A stretch of 64,000 nucleotides of DNA, taken from positions 1-64,000 of the forward strand of contig WLIA01000003.1 of NCBI GenBank assembly GCA_009702455.1, written 5' to 3'. Source of the DNA: Actinomycetota bacterium. Lineage in GTDB: Bacteria; Actinomycetota; Actinomycetes; Actinomycetales; Microbacteriaceae. The notes beneath the pieces were generated by a model, which worked only from the letters and a program-made list of their open reading frames with translations, did not search any database and had not been told where the DNA came from. Positions within the stretch are counted from its first letter, which is position 1, and each line of letters begins with the position of its first letter. This document shows positions 10,800-20,438 of this stretch, one piece after another. The translations under genes and the position numbers were made by a program.

Positions 10800-11693
10800 G
10801 TGAACAACACCCAGAGCCTCGAAACCGGCATAGACCTCTATAACAAGGCTGCCCACGAGTCGGCCAGCGTGGTCATTTCGCAGTATTCGACCTCTTTCGG
10901 CTGGGCCACCAATCTTCTGCCCGAAGGCATCCGCGGCAAGATCAAAGACATCTATGCCCTGGTGCGTGTTGCCGACGAAATCGTTGACGGCTCGGCAGCT
11001 GGCTCGAACGGCGCTCAAAAGGTAAACATTCGCAAGCAGCTCGACGACCTTGAGGGCGAGGTCTATGCGGCCATGAAGGTTGGCTTCAGCACCAACCTGG
11101 TGGTTCACGCCTTCGCGCTCACCGCAAACGAGACCGGCATCACCAAGGCAATCATTGAACCGTTCTTCACCTCGATGCGCATGGATATCACCAAGGCCAA
11201 GCACACCCCAAAAACTTTCAAGGATTACGTCTACGGCTCGGCCGAAGTGGTTGGCCTGATGTGCCTGCGAGCATTCATTGCCGGTCGTGAATCGCAATAC
11301 TCCCCCGCTGAAAAAGAAGCTCTCGATCAGGGCGCACTCGCACTAGGCGCTGCATTTCAGAAAATCAACTTCTTGCGCGATCTAGAAGCAGACTTTCGCG
11401 CGCTCGGTCGAAGCTACTTTCCGGGAGTGACCGTCGAGACTTTCAACGAAGACCAGAAACAGTTCTTGGTCGACGACATCGCGGCAGATTTGATTGTCGC
11501 CGCCAACTCGATTCGCCTGCTGCCAAAAGACGTGCGACCTGCTGTATCTGCAGCACAGTTTTTGTTTCAAGAACTCACCACGAAGGTGGCCGCCACACCG
11601 GCAGAGGTTCTGATCTCGACGCGCATCCGTGTGTCGAACCCACGCAAGCTTGTTCTAGTTGCAAAAGCACTGTTAGGTGTGACGCCCAAATGA
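10800..11693 (+). CDS. crtB: Phytoene synthase
   Basis: 297 aa, GTG start; YSTSFGWATNLLP, LVRVADEIVDG, GAAFQKINFLRDLEAD. Confidence 0.93.
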   Translation: MNNTQSLETGIDLYNKAAHESASVVISQYSTSFGWATNLLPEGIRGKIKDIYALVRVADEIVDGSAAGSNGAQKVNIRKQLDDLEGEVYAAMKVGFSTNLVVHAFALTANETGITKAIIEPFFTSMRMDITKAKHTPKTFKDYVYGSAEVVGLMCLRAFIAGRESQYSPAEKEALDQGALALGAAFQKINFLRDLEADFRALGRSYFPGVTVETFNEDQKQFLVDDIAADLIVAANSIRLLPKDVRPAVSAAQFLFQELTTKVAATPAEVLISTRIRVSNPRKLVLVAKALLGVTPK

Positions 11694-13231
11694 GTAAAGC
11701 TAAAAAAGTTGTAGTTATTGGCGGCGGCATCTCTGGCCTTGCCACATCTGCGCTGCTCTCGAAGGCCGGCTGCGAGGTGCAACTTTTCGAGGCGCGCGAA
11801 CGCGTTGGTGGCCGCGCCTACACCTGGCAGAAAGACGGCTTCACCTTTGAAACCGGGCCGTCTTGGTATCTAATGCCAGACGCCTTCGACCAGTTCTATG
11901 CACTGATGGGCACCACCGCGGCCGAGCAACTCGACCTGGTTCAGCTCGACCCCGCCTACAAGACCCTTTACGAAGGTAGCCGCGAGCCGGTATACATCTA
12001 TGACTCGTTGCAGAAGAACAAGGATGTGTTCGAGGCCGTCGAGCCTGGCGCGGGTGCGGCTCTTGGTCGCTATGTCGACTCTGGCGAAGAGGTTTACAAC
12101 CTCGCCATGAAGTACTTCTTATACACAAACTTTCAGGGCATCCGTGGCTTCTTGAAACCAGACCTTCTCAAGAAAACCGCGACTTTTGTTCGACACCTGT
12201 TGACCTCGCTCGATGGATTTGCCGGCAAGCATGTGCGCGATGAGCGACTAAAGAAGATTCTCGATTTTCCTGCTGTGTTTCTTGGCGCTTCGCCTTACGA
12301 CACCCCGAGCATGTATCACCTGATGACACACGTTGACATGAATGTTGGTGTGTTTTATCCGCAGGGTGGTTTCTACAAGATCATCGAGTCAATTGACAAG
12401 CTAGCGCAGAAGCACGGAGCCAAGGTTCACACCAACGCTCCGGTTTCGAAGATTGTCGTCGAGAACGGCGAAGCTCGCGGAGTTATGGTTGGCGAGATTT
12501 TCTATGAGGCCGACGTTGTGGTTGGCACTGCCGACCTCGAGCACATCGAAACCAAGATGCTCGACGACAAGTGGCAGACCTATCCGAGTTCTTATTGGAA
12601 CAAAAAGCAGCCAGGGCCTTCTGCGCTGCTTCTGCTGCTCGGGGTCAAAGGTGAACTGCCGCAGCTGAACCACCACACTCTTTTGTATTCGAAGAACTGG
12701 AAGAAGAACTTCTCGAAGGTCTTCAAAAAGGCCGATGGCAAATCTGAGATTGCCGACCCGGCATCGCTCTACATTTGCAACCCAAGCAAGACCGACTCGT
12801 CGGTTGCGCCCAAGGGTTACGAGAACCTGTTCGTGCTCGTGCCAGCAGCGCCAGACCCTTCGCTTGGCGGCGAAGGCGACGCGAGCCTCGAGGCAGCGGC
12901 CGATCGAATCATCGACCAGATTGCCGACTGGGCAGACATAAAAGACCTGCGCGAGCGCATTGTGGTTCGCCGCATCATCGGCCCGGCCGACTTTGCCAGA
13001 GACCTAAACGCTTGGTCAGGCACCGCTCTCGGCCTAGCCCACAGCCTCGGCCAGAGCGCATTCTTTAGGCCAAGCAACAAGAGCAAAAAGGTCAGCGGCC
13101 TGTTCTATGCGGGTCACAACACCCTGCCGGGCATCGGCCTGCCGATGTGTCTCATCGGAGCCGAGCTGGTCTACAAGCACCTCGCCGGCGATCGCTCAAC
13201 CGGGGCGATAAAGAAGCTAAAGCAGCTCTAA
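11690..13231 (+). CDS. crtI: Phytoene desaturase
   Basis: 513 aa; VVVIGGGISGLATSALLSKAGCEVQLFEARERVGGRAYTW; C-terminal FYAGHNTLPGIGLPMCLIGAE. Confidence 0.95.
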   Translation: MSKAKKVVVIGGGISGLATSALLSKAGCEVQLFEARERVGGRAYTWQKDGFTFETGPSWYLMPDAFDQFYALMGTTAAEQLDLVQLDPAYKTLYEGSREPVYIYDSLQKNKDVFEAVEPGAGAALGRYVDSGEEVYNLAMKYFLYTNFQGIRGFLKPDLLKKTATFVRHLLTSLDGFAGKHVRDERLKKILDFPAVFLGASPYDTPSMYHLMTHVDMNVGVFYPQGGFYKIIESIDKLAQKHGAKVHTNAPVSKIVVENGEARGVMVGEIFYEADVVVGTADLEHIETKMLDDKWQTYPSSYWNKKQPGPSALLLLLGVKGELPQLNHHTLLYSKNWKKNFSKVFKKADGKSEIADPASLYICNPSKTDSSVAPKGYENLFVLVPAAPDPSLGGEGDASLEAAADRIIDQIADWADIKDLRERIVVRRIIGPADFARDLNAWSGTALGLAHSLGQSAFFRPSNKSKKVSGLFYAGHNTLPGIGLPMCLIGAELVYKHLAGDRSTGAIKKLKQL

Positions 13232-13551
13232 TGTCTGGGCTCTATCTGGCAGCGCTGCTTTTCTCGATTCTGGGTCTAGCCCTGCTCGATAGAAAGCACG
13301 GATTGGTTTTCTTCGCCAACGCCAAGATGGCTGCGCTAACCACGGCAATTTGTGTGGTGTTTTTCAGCATCTGGGATGCCGTTGGCATCTTCAACGGCAT
13401 CTTCTTCAAAGGTCAAAATGAGCTGCTAATCGGCTTTGAGGTGTTCTACGAGTATCCGCTCGAAGAGGCCTTCTTCTTGACCTTGCTTGCCTACACCGGT
13501 CAGATGGTCATGGCCGGCTGGGCTCGCTATTCGAAAGCGGGTGCCAAGTGA
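13231..13551 (+). CDS. crtYe: Lycopene cyclase domain subunit (CrtYe/CrtYc-like)
   Basis: ATG overlaps crtI stop (TAATG); hydrophobic protein with FEVFYEYPLEEAFFLTLLAYTGQ. Confidence 0.85.
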   Translation: MSGLYLAALLFSILGLALLDRKHGLVFFANAKMAALTTAICVVFFSIWDAVGIFNGIFFKGQNELLIGFEVFYEYPLEEAFFLTLLAYTGQMVMAGWARYSKAGAK

Positions 13552-13856
13552 ACTACCTCGAGATGAACACTTTGTTTGTTCTGCCGATTTTGATTTGGTA
13601 CTTCGCACGTTTTCGCACGAGCCGACTTTGCTACGACAGAATTCCGCTACTGATTCTGATTTTGATGACTGCCGTTTTTGACAACCTGATTATTTTGGCC
13701 GGAATTGTTTCTTATGACGAGAGCACGCTCTCTGGCATCAAGATTCTGATTGCGCCAATTGAAGACTTTGCATACACGCTGGTTCTGGTTCCGCTGATTG
13801 CACTCGTGCAGAGCTACTACCTGCAGTGGCAAAACAGCCGAAAGGCCAAAGCATGA
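13548..13856 (+). CDS. crtYf: Lycopene cyclase domain subunit (CrtYf/CrtYd-like)
   Basis: 102 aa; DNLIILAGIVSYDESTLSGIKILIAPIEDFAYTLVLVPLI. Confidence 0.85.
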   Translation: MNYLEMNTLFVLPILIWYFARFRTSRLCYDRIPLLILILMTAVFDNLIILAGIVSYDESTLSGIKILIAPIEDFAYTLVLVPLIALVQSYYLQWQNSRKAKA

Positions 13857-14704
13857 AAACCGTTTGGGCACTAATTCAGTCTTCGAGGCCGATCTCTTGG
13901 ATCAACACCGCGTTTCCTTTTGCGGCCACATACGTTTTCTTCACAGACCGAATTGACCTGACTCTGGTCATCGGAACATTATTTTTTCTGATTCCATACA
14001 ACCTGCTGATGTATGGCATCAACGACGTCTTCGATTACGAGAGCGATTTGCGCAACCCGCGCAAGGGAGGCATCGAGGGTGCACTTCTCGACAAGAGCCT
14101 GCACAAACTAACCATTTGGGTTTCGGCGCTGAGTTGCGTGCCGTTCGTGGGCTACCTGGTTTGGGTCGGCAACTTGTCGGCAACCCTTGCCCTCGCCTTC
14201 GCCCTGTTCACAGTGCTCGCCTACAGCGTCAAGGGTCTGCGCTTCAAAGAGAAGCCCTTTCTAGACTCGCTTACCTCGGCCACACACTTTGTGAACCCGA
14301 TGATTTTCGCTGCCCTACTGGTTGGCGAAAGCCTGGCTCAGCCAGTGCTCTGGCAGGCCCTGATTGCCTTTACCTTCTGGGGAATGGCCTCACACGCCTT
14401 CGGCGCAGTGCAGGATGTGCGGGCCGATCGCGAGGGTGGCATCGCCAGCATCGCCACGGTTATTGGTGCCCGAGCAACCACACGCTTCGCCTTCTTGCTC
14501 TACCTGGCCGCCGGTTTGCTTATGGCGTCAGCCGGCATGCCGGCCGCCTCTGCTGCCATAGCCGCGGTGCCTTACCTCGCGATTCTGCTGCCGTTTCTGT
14601 CGATCACAGACGAAACCTGCGAAACCGCAAATCAAGGATGGCGCCGGTTCATCTGGCTCAACTTCTTCGCGGGAGCCATCGTTACGCAGCTGCTGATTTC
14701 TTAA
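13853..14704 (+). CDS. crtEb: UbiA-family prenyltransferase, lycopene elongase-like
   Basis: ATG at 13853 overlaps crtYf stop (ATGA); SRPISWINTAFPF, YGINDVFDYESDLRNPRKGG. Confidence 0.87.
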   Translation: MKTVWALIQSSRPISWINTAFPFAATYVFFTDRIDLTLVIGTLFFLIPYNLLMYGINDVFDYESDLRNPRKGGIEGALLDKSLHKLTIWVSALSCVPFVGYLVWVGNLSATLALAFALFTVLAYSVKGLRFKEKPFLDSLTSATHFVNPMIFAALLVGESLAQPVLWQALIAFTFWGMASHAFGAVQDVRADREGGIASIATVIGARATTRFAFLLYLAAGLLMASAGMPAASAAIAAVPYLAILLPFLSITDETCETANQGWRRFIWLNFFAGAIVTQLLIS

Positions 14705-15660
14705 CGTTTCACCCAGCGAATTAGGTAGCGAGAGTCATACTTCTTGCTGCACATCGCACACGACCCCATGTTCTTGGGTCGGCGATAGCGAAAGTGCTGA
14801 TGACCCATCGGGCAGGTGCCAACCCAAGGAGCCGTCTCTTGCGCTATTTCTTTTCCGGTGAACTTTTCGGCGCGATAACCGATGCGTTTTGCCGTTGCCA
14901 ACCAAGCCTTTGAGTGACCCGCTTCGCTGCCGCTCATGGCATGCGCAATCTCGTGCAAGACAACCTGCATATTCTGATCAACGCTGTGCACATCAACGTG
15001 ATACTTCGACAGCTGAATCTTCTGATTGGTGTAATCGCACAGACCGGCTCGACGCTTGGCCGAGTCGAATTCAAACTTCCAGTTTTCTAGATCGAGGTGT
15101 TCAGCAATCTTGCGTTCGGCAAGTGCACGGATGAGTTGAGTCTTATCGACGACCATGCGCTGCCAGCGGTATCCGTGTTCTGAATACTGACGCTTCGCCT
15201 CGAAGCCGAACTTCTCGTATGTCGAGATGGCTCGCGGGTTGTCGACCCAGACGCTTAGACGCACGCGGCGAAGCTTGAGTTTGTCGAAGGCGAAGATGAG
15301 CACCGCCTCGATGGCGCTTGAACCGAAGCCCCGGTTGAAGTAGTTCGGGCCGCGTAGGGCGATGCGCAGGTTCATCGAGTTGTCTTTGATGTCGTATTCG
15401 TTGAGCACGATCTCGCCCACGAATTCGCCCAGCTGAGACTCGCGAATCGCCCAGTCGAGACGGCCTTCGGCCAGTGGTCGCGTGGTTAGCCACTCGACTA
15501 TCGACTCTTGGGTGAACTTGGGCGCTGGGCCGGTAAGTCTGGCCACCTCTGGGTCTGCGAGCAGCTCGAGATAGGGCTCGAGAAAGAACTCGTCTAGTGC
15601 TTCGAGGTCGACAGAACCCTTGCGAATGCTGGGCGGTCGCCTTGCCAGCCAGTCACCCAT
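14701..15660 (-). CDS. Fusion: N-terminal GNAT acetyltransferase + C-terminal SprT-like metalloprotease with zinc ribbon
   Basis: N-half GNAT (NRGFGSSAIEAVLIFAFDKLKLRRVRLSVWVDNPRAISTYEKFGF); C-half VVLHEIAHAMSGSEAGHSKAW and C...H/C...C ribbon. Confidence 0.85.
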   Translation of the reverse strand: MGDWLARRPPSIRKGSVDLEALDEFFLEPYLELLADPEVARLTGPAPKFTQESIVEWLTTRPLAEGRLDWAIRESQLGEFVGEIVLNEYDIKDNSMNLRIALRGPNYFNRGFGSSAIEAVLIFAFDKLKLRRVRLSVWVDNPRAISTYEKFGFEAKRQYSEHGYRWQRMVVDKTQLIRALAERKIAEHLDLENWKFEFDSAKRRAGLCDYTNQKIQLSKYHVDVHSVDQNMQVVLHEIAHAMSGSEAGHSKAWLATAKRIGYRAEKFTGKEIAQETAPWVGTCPMGHQHFRYRRPKNMGSCAMCSKKYDSRYLIRWVKR

Positions 15661-15748
15661 TGTTCACCACCTCGAGTTAAATCAAACCATGCCCGAACCG
15701 TTAAAAGTCGTGGCAGACTTCTAAAGAACCAATTAGACAACCCACGAA

Positions 15749-16648
15749 GTGAAGACATTGGCCAAGATCAAAAAACGTGAATTCAAGTTGCCCGTCTGGG
15801 TAAAGACCAAGGTCATCGCACCATTTGTGCTTATCTGTGTGTTTCTAACCGGTGCCTTCTTTCAACTCAACTTTCCGCTCTTCAAGAAGCCAGAGACACC
15901 GGTTGAATACAACTCGGCGACTCTAACCGCCCACGAAAAGTGGCAAATCGAGCAAGACACCTGTGAATCGATGCGCAAGATTTATGGCTTCATCGAGAAC
16001 GAAACCGTCTCTCCTGAAGAAGTGTTGGCACTTGCCAGAGTCGAGCAAAAAGTCACCGCTCAGGTTTTGAAAACATGGAACGACCACGCCGAGGGCAAGA
16101 AACTTAGCGACGATTGGTATGCGAATGCCACCGAAGTTTGGGCGAGCATAATCGACATTACAGAGAGCTATCCATACAGAAACGAGCCTTGGCTCGCCGA
16201 AGTGTATCCGCGACTAGCCAATGTTGACGAGTTCAAGAAATACCTTGTCTATGGAATCGAATCGCCTGCCAACGACACCTCAGTTCTCTGGATGGTCGTG
16301 CTAAAGCGCTGCGTCTACGCATCAGAAGAACCAGCCGTGGTTGCCCCGGTTGTGAAGAAATCTGCAACCGACTCGAGCTACTGCCCGATCTATGCCGACT
16401 TCAAGAACCTAAACTTCAACCGCCCAGAGCTTGCGGCGGTTTGGGCGCAAAACAATTTGCGCACGGTAAACCAACTTGGCCAGAAGTCGAACAGCTACAC
16501 CCAACTCGAGAGTTCAATGTCTGGCCTGCTTTCGAGCTTCACCGATGTGCAACTGACCATGCCGAACCAGCAGCAGGTCGACGCTTTTCTCAATCGGGCA
16601 CCGTTGCAGATTCTTACCAACCGCCTAGACCTGCTCTGCGGGGCCTAA
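15749..16648 (+). CDS. Hypothetical protein with one N-terminal TM segment
   Basis: 299 aa; TM VIAPFVLICVFLTGAFF. Confidence 0.65.
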   Translation: MKTLAKIKKREFKLPVWVKTKVIAPFVLICVFLTGAFFQLNFPLFKKPETPVEYNSATLTAHEKWQIEQDTCESMRKIYGFIENETVSPEEVLALARVEQKVTAQVLKTWNDHAEGKKLSDDWYANATEVWASIIDITESYPYRNEPWLAEVYPRLANVDEFKKYLVYGIESPANDTSVLWMVVLKRCVYASEEPAVVAPVVKKSATDSSYCPIYADFKNLNFNRPELAAVWAQNNLRTVNQLGQKSNSYTQLESSMSGLLSSFTDVQLTMPNQQQVDAFLNRAPLQILTNRLDLLCGA

Positions 16649-16661
16649 CTAAACTTGGCGA

Positions 16662-17894
16662 ATGACTAAACGCGTTCGCCCCTGGGGTTATCAAGACAGC
16701 ACCGATGCTGCCCCGGCCAACTGGGCACTGCACCCCGACACCGTTGCGGTGCGTGGTGGCCTAGCGCGCACCGGTTATGGAGAGACTGGCGAAGCCCTTT
16801 TTCTAAATTCTGGCTTCACCTATGACTCGGCCGAGCAAGCCGAAGCCGCCTTCAAAGAAGAGACCGAGCACTTTGTTTACTCGCGTTTTGCCAACCCGAC
16901 AGTAGCCACCTTCGAGGCGCGAATTGCCCAGATCGAAGGTGCCGAGGCCGCTCTAGCGACCTCGACCGGCATGTCTGCCATGTTTGCCTCAGTTGCCTGT
17001 TTGGTTCAGGCCGGCGATCGAATCGTTGCTTCTGCCTCGATGTTCAGCTCTTGCTATGTGGTGCTCACCGAGATTCTGCCGAAGTGGGGCGTGCAGATTG
17101 AACTCGTTGAGGGCAACGACAAAAAGGTGTGGGCTGCTGCGCTGAGCCAGCCGACAAAGGTGGTTTTCATCGAGAGCCCGAGCAACCCGATGATGCAAAT
17201 CGTCGACATTCGCATGGTTAGCGATTTGGCACACAAGGTTGGCGCAACGGTGATTGTCGACAACGTGCTTGCCTCGCCGGTTTTGCAGAAGCCGCTCGAA
17301 CTCGGTGCCGATGTCGTCATGTATTCGGCAACCAAACACATCGACGGTCAGGGTCGTGTTCTCGGCGGCGTTATCTGCGGTCGCAAAGATTACATTCACG
17401 GTTTGCTTCGCCAGTTCACTCGGCACACCGGGCCAACCATGGGCGCTTTCGAGGCCTGGGTGCTCACCAAGTCGCTTGAGACCATGTCGATGCGCGTCGA
17501 GCGAATGAGTTCGAGCGCACTAGAGATCGCAAAGTTTCTCGAGGGCAACAAGAAGGTTGCGGCCGTTAGGTATCCGTGGTTGAAATCTCACGCCGACTAT
17601 TCGCTCGCGAAAAAGCAGATGCGCGGTGGCGGGTCGACAATCGCAATGACTTTCAAGGGTGACAAGTCGAAGGTTTTCAAATTCATGAACGCGCTGCAAG
17701 TTATCGACATCTCGAACAACCTCGGCGATTCAAAGTCGCTCATGACCCATCCGAGCTCAACAACTCACAGACGCCTCGGCACCGATGTTCAGCTGCAAAT
17801 GGGTATCACCGAAAGCACTGTTCGACTATCGGTTGGCCTCGAACACCCGAGCGACCTGATTCGCGACATCGAGCAAGCGCTCAAGCAGCTCTAG
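16662..17894 (+). CDS. metZ: O-succinyl/acetylhomoserine sulfhydrylase (Cys/Met metabolism PLP enzyme)
   Basis: 410 aa; PLP motif SATKHIDGQGRVLGG. Confidence 0.9.
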   Translation: MTKRVRPWGYQDSTDAAPANWALHPDTVAVRGGLARTGYGETGEALFLNSGFTYDSAEQAEAAFKEETEHFVYSRFANPTVATFEARIAQIEGAEAALATSTGMSAMFASVACLVQAGDRIVASASMFSSCYVVLTEILPKWGVQIELVEGNDKKVWAAALSQPTKVVFIESPSNPMMQIVDIRMVSDLAHKVGATVIVDNVLASPVLQKPLELGADVVMYSATKHIDGQGRVLGGVICGRKDYIHGLLRQFTRHTGPTMGAFEAWVLTKSLETMSMRVERMSSSALEIAKFLEGNKKVAAVRYPWLKSHADYSLAKKQMRGGGSTIAMTFKGDKSKVFKFMNALQVIDISNNLGDSKSLMTHPSSTTHRRLGTDVQLQMGITESTVRLSVGLEHPSDLIRDIEQALKQL

Positions 17895-17906
17895 CCTCTG
17901 CTGCCC

Positions 17907-19052
17907 TTAGATCGCACGGATGCGGTCGATGGCTGCCGTGATGTTCTCTTTGCTCGAGGCAAAGTTGAAGCGCACAAACTGCCCATACTGCGGGCCAAAG
18001 TTCGTTCCTGGTTCAAGCGCAACTTTGGCCTCTGCAAGAATCTTCGCGGCCGGGTTCTCGCCCAGGTTGAGTTCACTAACGTCAAGCCAAGCCAGGTAGG
18101 TTGCGCTAGGTAACTGGGTTTTCACCTGTGGCAGCTTCTCTGCCAGTTCGGCCAGCAGGTGGTGCCGGTTTTCGTTGAGCACCTCTCGCGCCTGATCGAC
18201 CCAATCGGCACTGCCGTCGTAAGACTCGGCCATCGCGAATGCACCGAGCAGCGAAGCTCGCCAGTGCAGCGCCTCGGGCAACTTTGTAATCACTTTGGCC
18301 ATCGCGTCAGAAGCGTAAACCACAATGGCTGCTTTGAGGCCAGCGGTGTTCCACGACTTGCTCGATGAAGTTATGCAGACGCCAACCTCGCGGGCGTCTT
18401 CGCCACAGTCGAGAAACGGCACAAAGGTGTTCTCGCTGTAAGTGAGCGGCGCGTGAATCTCGTCGCTGATTACCACTGCCCCGTGCTTGCGAGCAGATGC
18501 CGCGAGCGCGGTTAGTTCTTCGCGGGTGTGAACCGTGCCAGACGGGTTCTGCGGGTTGCAGAGCAAAAGCACTTTCACACCCGTTGCGAATACGTGATCG
18601 ATTGCGTCGAGGTCGAGTCGCCAACCGCGAGCCCGGTCGAGTGGCACATCGACAATCTCAGCTTTGGCTTCTGGAATCCAGTGCCAAAAGTTTGTGTAGA
18701 CCGGTGAGTTCAGCATGATCTTGTCACCGGGCTTGACGAGCACTCGAAAGAGCTCGACGGCAGCCACGCCGACATCCGTGGCTAATTTGACCCGCTGCGG
18801 GTCAACCTGCCAGTGCCATTTGGTCGCCGCATATTTCGAGAAGGCCTCGCCCACCTCTGCTACAGGGCCGAGGTATCCGAGATCTGATTCGACGATCATC
18901 TTTGTGAGAGTTTCGCGAATTCCAGTTGAAATTTCGAAATCCATTTCTGCAACGTGCATTGGTAACACGTCGTTTCCGTAACGTCTCCACTTTGAGCTGT
19001 GACGGGTTCTGAGTTGCGAAAGTTCTGGAATGTGATTGTGTTCACTTGCCAT
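17907..19052 (-). CDS. MalY/PatB-type aminotransferase / C-S lyase
   Basis: ATG at 19052; LCNPQNPSGTVHTREEL, VVISDEIHAPL, SSSKSWNTAGLKAA. Confidence 0.88.
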   Translation of the reverse strand: MASEHNHIPELSQLRTRHSSKWRRYGNDVLPMHVAEMDFEISTGIRETLTKMIVESDLGYLGPVAEVGEAFSKYAATKWHWQVDPQRVKLATDVGVAAVELFRVLVKPGDKIMLNSPVYTNFWHWIPEAKAEIVDVPLDRARGWRLDLDAIDHVFATGVKVLLLCNPQNPSGTVHTREELTALAASARKHGAVVISDEIHAPLTYSENTFVPFLDCGEDAREVGVCITSSSKSWNTAGLKAAIVVYASDAMAKVITKLPEALHWRASLLGAFAMAESYDGSADWVDQAREVLNENRHHLLAELAEKLPQVKTQLPSATYLAWLDVSELNLGENPAAKILAEAKVALEPGTNFGPQYGQFVRFNFASSKENITAAIDRIRAI

Positions 19053-19118
19053 GACTTCGAGTCTAGGCCTGCTCGGCGGTAGCATGGTGAAGCCGAGACT
19101 ATGTGCGAGAGGACCCCC

Positions 19119-19853
19119 ATGAGCACCCAGCCAAAGATTCTGGTGATCGTTCACGACATCGATGACCACCTCAACGAAATGGCTAACCCCATCGCCGAAG
19201 CGGGCATTCTCATGGACACCTGGGATGCCCAGAATGACGGCGATGGCCGGCCAGTGCTCGACGAGCTCGGGCAGTATTCGGGCATCATCTCGCTCGGTGC
19301 CCACGCTGGCGTGCTTGAAGAGGCCGAACACCCATGGATGACCCATGAGCGCAAAATCATGACCTGGGCACTCGACTCCGGCACCCCGTTGCTCGGGCTC
19401 TGCTTTGGTTCGCAACTGCTGGCCTCGGCTGCCGGCGGTCGGGTCTACAAGGCCGAGACTGGCGAGTTTGCCTGGACCAAGGTCAACATGCTGCCCGAGG
19501 CTGCGGCTGACCCGGTTCTTGGCTCTCTCGGCTCAACTGCCGACGCCTTTCACTTTCACTACGACACTTTCGATTTGCCAGAGACTGCCGTGCTGCTCGG
19601 CGAGACCAATGGCATCAAGCAGGCCTTCAGGGTTGGCGACAGCGCTTGGGCGACCCAGTTTCACCCAGAGGTTGGGCTATCGCAGCAGTTGGCGTGGCTC
19701 AGCACCTACCGTAGGGCCTTCATTCGCGAGGGCATCGATCTCGACGAGCAGGTGGCCAAGTCGCATGAATTGGCTGCCAGCTACCGCAAGCAGGCCTGGT
19801 CGCTCTCTGAGGCCTTTGCGAAGCAGGTCTTGGCCTTCCACGCCAAGGGCTAG
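19119..19853 (+). CDS. Class I glutamine amidotransferase-like protein
   Basis: PLLGLCFGSQLLA nucleophile elbow; ATQFHPEV. Confidence 0.88.
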   Translation: MSTQPKILVIVHDIDDHLNEMANPIAEAGILMDTWDAQNDGDGRPVLDELGQYSGIISLGAHAGVLEEAEHPWMTHERKIMTWALDSGTPLLGLCFGSQLLASAAGGRVYKAETGEFAWTKVNMLPEAAADPVLGSLGSTADAFHFHYDTFDLPETAVLLGETNGIKQAFRVGDSAWATQFHPEVGLSQQLAWLSTYRRAFIREGIDLDEQVAKSHELAASYRKQAWSLSEAFAKQVLAFHAKG

Positions 19854-19864
19854 TTGGTTATTGC

Positions 19865-19886
19865 GTGCATTATGTAAATAATGTAC
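19865..19886. promoter_or_regulatory. Imperfect inverted repeat upstream of antitoxin (candidate autoregulatory operator)
   Basis: GTGCATTAT-GTAA-ATAATGTAC, 9-bp arms with one mismatch, 9 bp before ATG 19896. Confidence 0.5.
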
Positions 19887-19895
19887 ATTTTGCAC

Positions 19896-20165
19896 ATGAA
19901 CACAATTAGCTCAACGCAGGCCCGTCAGAACTGGGCAGACACCATCGAAGCCGCTCGCATCGAGCCGGTGACCATCACAGATCACGGCCGCAAGACCGTC
20001 ACCATCATGGATGCCGAATTGGCCAAACTTGCCCTTCAGGTGCTCGAAGATTCTCGTGACGCCGAGATTGCCGAGAAGCGAATGGCCGCTATTCGCAATG
20101 GAGAGCCAACCTACACAACCGAGGAGCTGGCAGCCGAGCTCGGTCTCGATCTTGACGAAATCTAA
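19896..20165 (+). CDS. Phd/YefM-type antitoxin
   Basis: MNTISSTQARQNWADTIEAARIEPVTITDHGRKTVTIMD, typical Phd/YefM N-terminus. Confidence 0.85.
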   Translation: MNTISSTQARQNWADTIEAARIEPVTITDHGRKTVTIMDAELAKLALQVLEDSRDAEIAEKRMAAIRNGEPTYTTEELAAELGLDLDEI

Positions 20166-20424
20166 GTTCAGCATCGAGTGGTCTAGAGAAATCAAGAAGG
20201 ATCTGCAAGCACTCGACAAACAAACTCAACGTCGTATCTTCGCAGCGATTGAATTGCTCCGATCTAACCCGCGCCCCGCAAAAATGCGAAGGCTAATCTC
20301 ACCCGAACCGAAGTTTCGAGTTCGAGTTGGCGACTACAGAATCATCTACCAAATTGAAGATTCGCGACTGGTAATTCTGGTCGTTCGAATTGCGCACCGC
20401 AAAGACGTTTACCGCAATCTTTGA
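20152..20424 (+). CDS. RelE/ParE-family toxin (TTG start proposed)
   Basis: FSIEWSREIKKDLQALDKQTQRRIFAAIELL...MRRL...FRVRVGDYRIIYQIED; TTG at 20152 overlaps antitoxin 3' end. Confidence 0.85.
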   Translation: MTKSKFSIEWSREIKKDLQALDKQTQRRIFAAIELLRSNPRPAKMRRLISPEPKFRVRVGDYRIIYQIEDSRLVILVVRIAHRKDVYRNL

Positions 20425-20438
20425 AAACGACTAACGAA

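Noticed and set aside
10692-11297. N-terminal half of the 352-aa ORF 10239..11297 (-)
   Set aside because: Antisense to crtB; ATG at 10691 with a good Shine-Dalgarno gives a normal 150-aa membrane protein.
13147-13230. Upstream extension of the crtYe ORF
   Set aside because: Overlaps crtI in another frame; ATG at 13231 overlapping the crtI stop is the expected coupled start.
19053-19415. N-terminal extension of ORF 17907..19415 (-)
   Set aside because: Antisense to the glutamine amidotransferase; the aminotransferase begins at 19052 (MASEHNHIPELSQLRTRHSSKWRRYG).
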